Part shown: positions 25,256 to 31,599 of the stretch, in pieces
Layout: every line of letters begins with the position of its first letter
Numbering within the stretch: the first letter of the stretch is position 1
NCBI GenBank assembly: GCA_020853795.1
Contig: JADYYF010000070.1
Coordinates: 1-35,844 of the forward strand
Direction: 5' to 3'
DNA from: Candidatus Zixiibacteriota bacterium
GTDB lineage: Bacteria; Zixibacteria; MSB-5A5; CAIYYT01
Length of the DNA: 35,844 nt
Translations under genes and position numbers: made by a program
Notes under the pieces: model-generated
Database searches by the model: none
Told to the model about the DNA's origin: nothing
Seen by the model: only the letters and a program-made list of their open reading frames with translations

Positions 25256-25900
25256 ATGCCGCTGGTTGCACCGTCGCTTTTAGCTGCCGATTTCCTCCAC
25301 CTGGAATCTGATGTCCGCCGCATCGAAACTGCCGGCGTCGACTGGTTGCACATGGATGTCATGGACGGCCACTTCGTTCCCAACCTGAGTTTCGGCCCAT
25401 TCATCATCAAGCAGATCGACGGGATCAGCGCGCTGCCGCTCGACGTCCACCTGATGATCAGTAATCCCGAGAAGTACATTGACGCCTACCTCGACGCCGG
25501 CGCCGACTACCTGACGGTGCACGGGGAAGTGATCCAGGATAACGTCGCCATTCTCGACGAAATCCGCCGCAAGGGCGCGCATCCCGGCATCGCCCTCAAT
25601 CCTGATGCGCCGGTTGAGAACTATCGCCACCTGTTTCCGCACATTGATTTATTTCTGGTGATGTCAGTTTATGCCGGTTTCGGCGGGCAGAAGTTCATTC
25701 CGGACGTGCTGCACAAGGTCAAAACCGCCGCCGCCTGGCGGCAGCAGCACGGCTTCGATTACTTGATCTCGATTGATGGCGGCATCAACGCCGAGACCGC
25801 AGCTGCCGCCAAAGCTGCCGGCGTAGATGTTCTTGTCGCCGGTACCGCGTTGTTTAGATCTCCCGACATTCCCGCGTTCGTGCGCTCCCTCCGGTCGTGA
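25256..25900 (+). CDS. rpe: Ribulose-phosphate 3-epimerase
   Basis: Interconverts ribulose 5-phosphate and xylulose 5-phosphate in the pentose phosphate pathway. The 214-residue TIM barrel shows the metal and catalytic residues at their usual positions: His32 and Asp34 in LHMDVMDGHFVPN, His65 in DVHLM, and Asp174 in ISIDGG, plus the phosphate loop GGQKF and GTALF. The common MSVNPGFGGQ reads MSVYAGFGGQ here (Tyr and Ala for Asn and Pro), a small oddity in the substrate loop. The ATG at 25256 has SD GGAAGAG six bases upstream. The frame is open back to 25190, but that extension does not resemble the family. Last clear member of the operon that starts at 20282. Confidence 0.95.
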   Translation: MPLVAPSLLAADFLHLESDVRRIETAGVDWLHMDVMDGHFVPNLSFGPFIIKQIDGISALPLDVHLMISNPEKYIDAYLDAGADYLTVHGEVIQDNVAILDEIRRKGAHPGIALNPDAPVENYRHLFPHIDLFLVMSVYAGFGGQKFIPDVLHKVKTAAAWRQQHGFDYLISIDGGINAETAAAAKAAGVDVLVAGTALFRSPDIPAFVRSLRS

Positions 25901-26269
25901 TTTGGTGCCCCACCGCTTGCGGTGGGGAAGTCCACGCAACCGACATGCATGGGGTTGGGTCTGCCTACCCGTCGTCGCAGATCCGGCCGGTACGGCAGCG
26001 GGGGCGAAAAATTCCCCTTGTCAAGTTTCGTCAACAGTCTCAATTTTTCTCCATCATCGCAGCCGCCGGTGATTTTGGATGCTTTTGCCCGCGACGGCTG
26101 CACTACTGCGATCGGACCAATCCGCTCGTGGCGAGCCTCAGGGTTTGCCCGGGCTGAAATAAGTAGCTGCGACGGATACGCGGCTTTCGGCTGTGAACAA
26201 ACACTGAACCTGCGCTTGTCGGCGCCGATAATGAGAGTGGATTGTCGTCGACAAACATCGGAGGTTGAC
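25901..26269. other. rpe-cvpA gap with palindromic repeats
   Basis: Holds a perfect hairpin CCCCACCGC-TT-GCGGTGGGG (25908-25927) directly after rpe, GTCTGCCTACCCG-type repeat wording (25958-25975), and an open frame continuous with cvpA that has no gene-like composition before 26270. No gene supported. Confidence 0.6.
25908..25927. repeat. Perfect hairpin after rpe
   Basis: CCCCACCGC (25908-25916), loop TT, GCGGTGGGG (25919-25927). There is no T-tract; it looks like one more dispersed palindrome that may protect or end the rpe transcript. Confidence 0.7.
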
Positions 26270-26926
26270 ATGGTATTCAATTTGATCGCCCTGCTGGTTG
26301 TGCTCGCTTTTATCGCCATCGGCACCAAGAAGGGCTTTCTGCGCGAACTGATGGCGCTGCTCGGACTGGTCGCCGCGCTCGTCATCTCGACCGGTAAACT
26401 TGATTTCGTGGCGGAGGAGATTGCCGCCGCGCTGGATGCCTCGCCGCTGACGGTGGCGGTGATTTCCTATATCATCGTGCTCGGCCTGATCTACGCGTTG
26501 TTCAAGCTGCTGGCCAAGATCCTCGAGAAGGCGATCTCGGTGCAGAGTCTCGGCGACCGCGACAAGTGGGGCGGTGCGATTGTCGGCGCAATTCGCGGCT
26601 GGCTGATCGCCGGCGTGCTGCTGTTCATGACCATCATCCTGCCGCTGCCGCGTGCCTACTACGAGATGATGGACAAGTCGATGCTGGCGACCTCCGCGGC
26701 CAAGTCGATCCAGGTGATTTACGACACCTCCAAGCCGCTGCACAGGACCTGGCCGACGTTTGTCGAGAAGGTGGAAGCGACCTTGACGACGATGCCGAGC
26801 GACAAGAAGGACGCTCCGAAGCGCAAGACGCGCAAGTCGCCGGAGAAGCAGGCCAAGGAAGCGCTGGCATTGCAGGATGCGCTCGACCGGCTGTATTATT
26901 TCTACGGCGAGGCGGATACGTATTAG
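26270..26926 (+). CDS. cvpA: CvpA-family membrane protein
   Basis: The 218-residue protein has the CvpA (colicin V production) pattern. Four hydrophobic helices lie in the first 130 residues, the family motif of a first helix followed by GTKKGFLRELMALLGL (18-33), and a third helix followed by LGDRDKWGGAIVGAIRGWL. A charged Lys-rich tail (about 175-218) follows. The molecular role of CvpA is unsettled; it affects envelope homeostasis in several bacteria. The start ATG 26270 has SD GGAGG (26260-26264). The frame is open 348 bases further back, but that part is Arg/Ser/Pro-rich repeat-derived sequence. It probably has its own promoter, since 369 bases separate it from rpe. Confidence 0.88.
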   Translation: MVFNLIALLVVLAFIAIGTKKGFLRELMALLGLVAALVISTGKLDFVAEEIAAALDASPLTVAVISYIIVLGLIYALFKLLAKILEKAISVQSLGDRDKWGGAIVGAIRGWLIAGVLLFMTIILPLPRAYYEMMDKSMLATSAAKSIQVIYDTSKPLHRTWPTFVEKVEATLTTMPSDKKDAPKRKTRKSPEKQAKEALALQDALDRLYYFYGEADTY

Positions 26927-26940
26927 GTGCACCCCACCAT

Positions 26941-27374
26941 GACAGACGAGATTGTCTATCTCACTGGCGATTCCTCTGTGCGGGCCTAATTGACAGACAA
27001 GAATGTCTATCCTACCGGGAATGTTGGTAGGTTAGACATTCCTGTCTGACACCGGAAAATCCTAATGAAAGCGAAAACTCCGTAGGGGTAGGGACTGCCT
27101 ACCGGCATGATCCGGCGCAGATTCGTTGGTTGGGCAGCGACAGACAAGAATGTCTATCCTAACAGATTGTTGGTGGGTCGGGTGGTAGGTCAGGATCCCT
27201 GCGATCCTGACGTTGGCTGGGAAGATTCAGTTGGCGTCAGGTCACATCCCGCACGGTTGAGGGCAGAGGCTTTTCCAAATGGTGCGTCGTGCGAGACAAA
27301 ACGTGACGCAACGGGATCACACCAGTGGATTCGCTGCATAGGCTGAGTTGACTGACAGGAATGTCTATCCTACC
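26941..27374. repeat. Cluster of GACAGACAAGAATGTC repeats
   Basis: Five units in about 430 bases: forward at 26941-26964 (diverged), 26992-27016, 27139-27161 and 27350-27374, and reverse at 27026-27050. The forward unit begins GACAGACAAGAATGTCTATC and ends CTACC. Units 26992-27016 and 27026-27050 form a 25-bp inverted repeat with three mismatches around a 9-base loop. A further pair lies at 1594-1663. No transposase is nearby, so this is a REP-like non-coding element family. Confidence 0.88.
27189..27211. repeat. GTCAGGATC palindromic repeat, copy 2
   Basis: GTCAGGATC (27189-27197), loop CCTGC, GATCCTGAC (27203-27211). It is the reverse orientation of 16304-16326 and is embedded among the GACAGACAAG repeats. 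Confidence 0.85.
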
Positions 27375-27400
27375 GTTCAACAAATCCCCCCCAAAGCACG

Positions 27401-27434
27401 AAACCCGAACCGGGCGGGCGCCTGGTTCGGGTTT
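27401..27434 (+). terminator. Strong hairpin, probable terminator
   Basis: AAACCCGAACC (27401-27411) / GGTTCGGGTTT (27424-27434), perfect 11-bp stem with a GC-rich loop, and TCTGTTG after it. Its A-rich left and T-rich right arms could stop transcription from either side. It marks the end of the repeat cluster. Confidence 0.6.
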
Positions 27435-28101
27435 CTGTTGAGCAACTTGTCGTTACTACTAACCCGGTAACTCAAGGTCTAAAAGGTGGGACTATTTAAA
27501 AGCATATAGGGGCGAAATTGGGTTTTTGCTTTCCTCTCGGTGTTTTTGTCGAGGGGCCGGTTAAGACCCCTCGACAATCGGTAATGCAAACGTGAAGTGA
27601 ATTTGCATTTACTGCTTCGATGACACGGTTTCTAACTCACTTCGTTATGATTATCTATCAAAGGCCGTGCCAACTTTGACTGCCTCCGGGAATCTTGCAA
27701 CCCCTTGTGCCACAACGAAGGTGACTTCGTCACAGTTTGTAGCTGCCCTGACGAAGCAGTTTCTGCGACGCGACCTTGAAGGACGATAACCGCCTGATGT
27801 CTGGAAGTAGTTGTTGTTGAATGACTTGAGTAAACGCAAGAAGTGCGGGCCAAAAAATTAACGAGTGCTGTTTGTTGACTATTGCGGGGAACACAAGTTG
27901 GAGATCTTTGAATGCTTTTGGCTTGTGTTGGAATCAAGCAAACAACACTCGTTGCAGCGCATTCGGTTGGCCCGATCTCCGCGGACCGTGCGCCAAGGGC
28001 TATATACTATGTACTCCCGACGGGCGCAAGATGAATTTTCGGAAATTTGTAGTGATTCACTCGACAAATCAGACGCGCCTCCTTGGTAGGAGGACTATTT
28101 C
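27435..28101. other. AT-richer non-coding stretch before the phage head module
   Basis: No convincing gene on either strand. It holds several inverted repeats: TTGTCGAGGGG (27546-27556) / CCCCTCGACAA (27567-27577), AATGCAAA (27583-27590) / TTTGCATT (27602-27609), and the nested structure at 27846-27974. Composition is visibly richer in A+T than the flanking genes. It could be the left boundary of the integrated phage-like element, but I see no tRNA end, direct repeat pair or integrase. Confidence 0.55.
27846..27974 (+). ncRNA. Candidate structured RNA: three nested stems
   Basis: Three pairs of arms nest in order. Outer: CGGGCCAA (27846-27853) with TTGGCCCG (27967-27974), perfect 8 bp. Middle: AACGAGTGCTGTTTG (27860-27874) with CAAACAACACTCGTT (27939-27953), 14 of 15, and the exception pairs as C-A. 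Inner: AACACAAG (27890-27897) with CTTGTGTT (27922-27929), perfect 8 bp. A 15- and 9-base internal bulge separates middle and inner stems. The long rod with a central bubble recalls 6S RNA in outline only. It could also be a cis-acting element of the phage module. Strand is assumed. Confidence 0.45.
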
Positions 28102-29379
28102 ATGCTCAACAAACTCTGGCGTCGCCATCAGAACGCCAACCAACTTCCCAGCGATCCGGCGTCGAGCCGCCTCGCAGCCAAAAACGTTTCTGTGTCGCAG
28201 CCGCGTCTAAAGACGATCACTCTCGATCTTGATCGTGGTATCCACTTGTCTCCCTTCGACTCCGGTCGCGCCCGGCTCGAGATCTACCGTTTCTTGCGTG
28301 ACCAGGTCCCGGTGCTCAATGCCGTGATTTGGACCTGGGTACGGCTTTGCGCCGCCCGCTATGACTTTCAGATTGTCGGCGCCCGCTCGGCCGAGCAGGA
28401 GGACGCCGTTCGATCAGTCCTGTACGATCTCGACCAGCGGGTCTACCGCAATGGTCTGCTCAAGCGCGGTGGCTTCCGCGAGCTGCTGCTGCAATTCTTC
28501 GAGTCGTTGTTCACCGACGGCGCTGTCTGCGGCGAGCTCCAGCTTTCACCGTCGCGCCGGCAAGTGGATCGCTTCCTGCTTGCCGATATGAAGACGATCG
28601 TCATCGAGCCGGAGGGCGAGAACTACCGTCTTTATCAGGAAGATGACACCCGCCGCAGCGCGCTCAATCCCGACACGATTTTCTACTATGGATTGGGTGC
28701 CCAGCCCGGTTCGGTGAGCGGGCGGTCGCTGCTGGCGGCGATTCCGTTCGTAGCGCGCATAGAGCAGACTTTGGTCTCGGATATGCACCGCGCCATGCGC
28801 TCCGCCGGCTATCACCGCATCCACGTCAAGGTCACCCGCCCCGAGAAACGTTCCGATGAAAGCGACGGCGACTACTTCACGCGCGCTAATAACTATTTTG
28901 ACGACACCGTCGAGATGATGCGCGATTTCGGACCGGACAAGAATCCGGTCACGTGGGACGATGTCAATATCGAGTATCTCGGCCCCGGCACGCGCTCGTC
29001 GTCGGCTTCCGGGTGGTATCTCAACCACAAGTCGATGATCGAGGATATTTGTTCCGGCACGCATCTGGCGCCGTTCATGCTGGGTTACGCTTACGGCACG
29101 ACCCACAACTGGGCCGAGTTCAAATACGAGCTGGTGCAACGACAGGTGGTCACGGTGCAGAACGCGGCGGCCTCGCTGCTCAACTGGATCGCGAACGTCG
29201 AGCTGGCGCTGCGCGGCATCCCGGCCGAAGTCCAATATCGTTTCGAAAATCGGGCCCACATCGGCCTGACCGAGCGCGCGCAGGCGGAGAAGATCCAGAT
29301 CGAGAACATCGTCACGAAGTTGAACAACAAGCTGATCACGCAGGAGGACGCGGCCAACCAGATCGCGCGGATGGCGTGA
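28102..29379 (+). CDS. Phage portal protein
   Basis: Forms the dodecameric channel at one capsid vertex through which DNA enters and leaves. The 425 residues fit portal proteins: an N-terminal part with two helices (FDSGRARLEIYRFLRDQVPVLNAVIWTWVRL in overlapping pieces, about 51-81), the core YYGLGAQPGSVSGRSLLAAI (about 194-213), a long stem helix, then HLAPFMLGYAYGTTHNWAEF and a terminal helix rich in Gln and Asn ending KLNNKLITQEDAANQIARMA. This order (GRS-x-L followed by helices and a late P-x-x-LG) is that of HK97/SPP1-type portals. SD TAGGAGGA lies eight bases before the ATG. It precedes the terminase here, the reverse of the common order. Identification is by pattern, so the subfamily is open. 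Confidence 0.85.
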   Translation: MLNKLWRRHQNANQLPSDPASSRLAAKNVSVSQPRLKTITLDLDRGIHLSPFDSGRARLEIYRFLRDQVPVLNAVIWTWVRLCAARYDFQIVGARSAEQEDAVRSVLYDLDQRVYRNGLLKRGGFRELLLQFFESLFTDGAVCGELQLSPSRRQVDRFLLADMKTIVIEPEGENYRLYQEDDTRRSALNPDTIFYYGLGAQPGSVSGRSLLAAIPFVARIEQTLVSDMHRAMRSAGYHRIHVKVTRPEKRSDESDGDYFTRANNYFDDTVEMMRDFGPDKNPVTWDDVNIEYLGPGTRSSSASGWYLNHKSMIEDICSGTHLAPFMLGYAYGTTHNWAEFKYELVQRQVVTVQNAAASLLNWIANVELALRGIPAEVQYRFENRAHIGLTERAQAEKIQIENIVTKLNNKLITQEDAANQIARMA

Positions 29380-29401
29380 GCGATCTGGCGCGCGCACCAC
29401 G

Positions 29402-29542
29402 CCCCTGTAGCTCCGACTTTAGTCGGAGAAGGGCGACGGGCAGGTATAGCGTTCGATGGAAGAGGGTGCCCGACAGAAGGAGGACGGTATCCGACTGAAG
29501 TCGGATCTACAGGGGAGGGGGCATGTCCGACTGAAGTCGGAC
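29402..29542. repeat. Three TCCGACT palindromes, two of them a long inverted pair
   Basis: Palindromes at 29411-29428 (CTCCGACT-TT-AGTCGGAG), 29489-29506 (ATCCGACT-GA-AGTCGGAT) and 29525-29542 (GTCCGACT-GA-AGTCGGAC). CCCCTGTAG (29402-29410) before the first pairs with CTACAGGGG (29507-29515) after the second, so the first two are facing copies. The family also occurs at 12857-12878 in the host region. Confidence 0.9.
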
Positions 29543-29608
29543 CCACGGGGGGCTGCAGGTCGTTTGAGGTTCCGCATTTAATCATCGCTGGAGTCAGAGG
29601 GATCACTT

Positions 29609-30949
29609 GTGCCTAAGTCGACATTCTCACGCAACAATCGCTGGCGGCGGGCGGTCACCGACCCGGTGTTGTTCTGCCGCGAATTTCTGGAGCTGGAGCC
29701 GCATCCGGGCCAGCGGCAGTGGTTGATGCAGTCGGTCAAGGATCAGAATCTGCTGGTCACCGGCAACCGCTGGGGCAAGTCACTGATCCAGGCCGCCAAG
29801 CTCCTGCACCGCGCGGTCTATCGTATTCGGTCGCGCCGTTATGACGACTGCCCGCGCTACCGTATCCTCAACCTCTCGATTACGCAGGACCAGGCAAACA
29901 TCGTCTTCAACAACTGCCTGCAGTTGATCCGTGGCAAGTCGCTGGTCGAACTATTGGTCGATAGTGTGGTGCAAACGCCGTATCCGAGAATCGTCTTCGG
30001 CAACGGCGCCGAGATCACCGCCCGCACGTCGCAGAACCGCGCCGAGCATATTCTCGGCCACGACTACGATTTGATCAGCTTCGATGAGGTCGCCTTCGAG
30101 CCCCACGTTGACTACATTGTCAACGAGGTGCTGACGATGCGGCTGGCTGACCGCAGCGGCCGCCTCGATCTGGTTTCCACGCCGTGCGGGCGCAACTGGT
30201 TCTATCGCAAGTACCGCGAGTTGAAAGCTCGTCCCGAAAGCGCGTACGTGCAATGGGGCGCGGCAGCGGAGAATCCGAATATCAGTCAGGACTTTCTGGA
30301 AGAGAAACGCTCCCGGTTGTCGCCCGCGCGCGTCGCGCAGAACCTGGCCGGGTTGTTCGTCGATTCCGATCGCGAAATTCTGAAGGAGGAACAGATCCAG
30401 TTAGCCGTGGCGCAGTCGACCGGCCTGGCGTCACGAATGCCCGAGCATCGCTACGTCTCCGGCTGGGACTTGGCGCGCAAAGAGACCTTCACCGTCGGCA
30501 TCACACTCGATATCACCACGCTGCCGTATCAACTGGTCAAGTTGGAGCGGTTTCAGAATCGCGACTGGCCGTTTGTCTATGCGGCGATCCGCGCGCGCAA
30601 GCGCGAGTATGGCGGCGACACGGTGATCGATGCCACCGGTGTCGGGGATGTGGTTCTCGCCGAAGTCGAAGACATCCATCCGATCGGCTTCATTTTCACG
30701 ACGCACACGAAAGCGGAACTGCTGACGAACCTGCAATCGCAATTCGCGGCGGGGAATGTGGGGTTGCCGCCGATCGAGACTGACGTCGGGGGGAATGACT
30801 ATTGGAGTCTGGCGGATGAACTGCGGGATCTGAACTGGGACAAAAATAACCACTGCGACGCCGCGATGGCGCTCGCACTGGCGTTGTGGGGGGCGAAGTC
30901 AGCGAAGTCGAAAATGCCGGACCTGGGCTTTCGACTTGGTGAGGTCTAA
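29609..30949 (+). CDS. Terminase large subunit
   Basis: Packaging motor and nuclease of a tailed phage. The 446 residues show an ATPase domain with Walker A TGNRWGKS (51-58), the Walker B/catalytic pair ISFDE with Asp159-Glu160 and motif III VSTPCGRN (about 189-196). An RNase-H-fold nuclease follows, with acidic residues Asp287 (GWDLARK), Asp341 (VIDATGVGD) and Asp417 (NHCDAAMALALAL). All motifs are intact, so it looks functional. The start is GTG with SD AGAGGG seven bases upstream. It is separated from the portal gene by a 229-base gap holding three host-type palindromes. Its stop overlaps tail to tail with the minus-strand PEP-CTERM gene. No small terminase gene is visible. Confidence 0.93.
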   Translation: MPKSTFSRNNRWRRAVTDPVLFCREFLELEPHPGQRQWLMQSVKDQNLLVTGNRWGKSLIQAAKLLHRAVYRIRSRRYDDCPRYRILNLSITQDQANIVFNNCLQLIRGKSLVELLVDSVVQTPYPRIVFGNGAEITARTSQNRAEHILGHDYDLISFDEVAFEPHVDYIVNEVLTMRLADRSGRLDLVSTPCGRNWFYRKYRELKARPESAYVQWGAAAENPNISQDFLEEKRSRLSPARVAQNLAGLFVDSDREILKEEQIQLAVAQSTGLASRMPEHRYVSGWDLARKETFTVGITLDITTLPYQLVKLERFQNRDWPFVYAAIRARKREYGGDTVIDATGVGDVVLAEVEDIHPIGFIFTTHTKAELLTNLQSQFAAGNVGLPPIETDVGGNDYWSLADELRDLNWDKNNHCDAAMALALALWGAKSAKSKMPDLGFRLGEV

Positions 30950-31281
30950 CTCCGCCGTTTCAGCATGCGCAGGCCGGCCAGACCGGCGCCCAGGAGCAGA
31001 ATCGTCGCCGGTTCGGGAACCGTCGTCGGCGGCAGGCTGCCGTCCTGGTTGTTCTGCTCGGGGGTGTAGATGTCGCGATCAAACTGGTCGCCGATGCGAT
31101 CAGTTGTGCTGTTGACCAGCGAGTTGGTCGTCGAGCCCGAAGTGGTCAGGCTGGTGTTCGGCTTGTGGAAGCCCAGCACCATCGGATTGCCGTAAGCGTT
31201 CGTGTAGCTCAGGCACAGGATCGCGAGCACGGTCAAGATTGCCAGCGCGGTAAGTTTGGTGGTACTAACAAATCGTTCCAA
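30946..31281 (-). CDS. PEP-CTERM sorting-signal protein
   Basis: Minus-strand gene of 111 residues. An N-terminal signal sequence (MERFVSTTKLTALAILTVLA onward, cleavage near 31) leads to a short Thr/Ser/Asn-rich exported segment. The product ends in a canonical PEP-CTERM: VPEPATILLLGAGLAGL followed by a basic tail RMLKRRS. Exosortase recognises this tail and removes it, releasing or anchoring the protein at the surface, often with exopolysaccharide. The mature part, about 60 residues, is very short. Start: TTG at 31281 with SD AGGAGA six bases upstream; the frame extends further but the extension has no signal. It ends within the terminase gene (30946-30949 shared). It is host-type, and unexpected within a phage head module. 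No exosortase gene in the window. Confidence 0.87.
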   Translation of the reverse strand: MERFVSTTKLTALAILTVLAILCLSYTNAYGNPMVLGFHKPNTSLTTSGSTTNSLVNSTTDRIGDQFDRDIYTPEQNNQDGSLPPTTVPEPATILLLGAGLAGLRMLKRRS

Positions 31282-31599
31282 GAGCAATCTCCTCTCAAGG
31301 TCTACATTAACAGAATCTATGCCGAAAAGCCCCATGCGGAATAAAACCGTCCAACTACTTGCGGATGAACGAGTTGGATAAGTGAAATTCTCCCGTTGGC
31401 CGCTTGCGGCACTCATTAACATTGCAGCGCACTGCACATAAGTTACGCGCAACTGCTTCCGGCACAACGCCCAGTCCGCCCTGCCGTCAACTCCGCCGTC
31501 GATCGGCAAATCACTACAAGACCCGGCCAGCCGGTAGTGAATCGCTCCAAGAATCAGACCGCACTCCTTAGTGAAGGACAACGCTTCACAGGAGGTCAT
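31282..31599. other. Divergent gap between PEP-CTERM gene and head-protease fusion
   Basis: Presumably carries promoters for both directions, but I find none of good quality. A hairpin TCCAACT (31350-31356) / AGTTGGA (31372-31378) lies in the PEP-CTERM leader side. The plus-strand frame of the fusion gene is open from 31537, with no SD there. No other gene seen. Confidence 0.5.

Noticed and set aside
25922-26269. Upstream extension of cvpA
   Set aside because: Arg/Ser/Pro-rich translation of repeat DNA without SD; CvpA homology and SD GGAGG start at 26270.
27546-27577. Rho-independent terminator
   Set aside because: The T-tract lies on the 5' side of the plus-strand stem and becomes A-rich 3' of it on the minus strand, so it fits neither direction.
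27651-27839. 62-codon minus-strand frame in the pre-phage gap
   Set aside because: No SD and no protein-like pattern; overlapping frames on both strands are interrupted, and hairpins run through it.
27846-27974. Firm call as 6S RNA or tmRNA
   Set aside because: Only the outline of nested stems fits 6S. No tmRNA tRNA-like end is present, and no conserved wording was found, so it is kept as an unnamed structured candidate.
31282-31340. Sigma-54 promoter for the PEP-CTERM gene
   Set aside because: The minus-strand leader has a GG and a GC box, but their spacing is one base short of the -24/-12 pattern.
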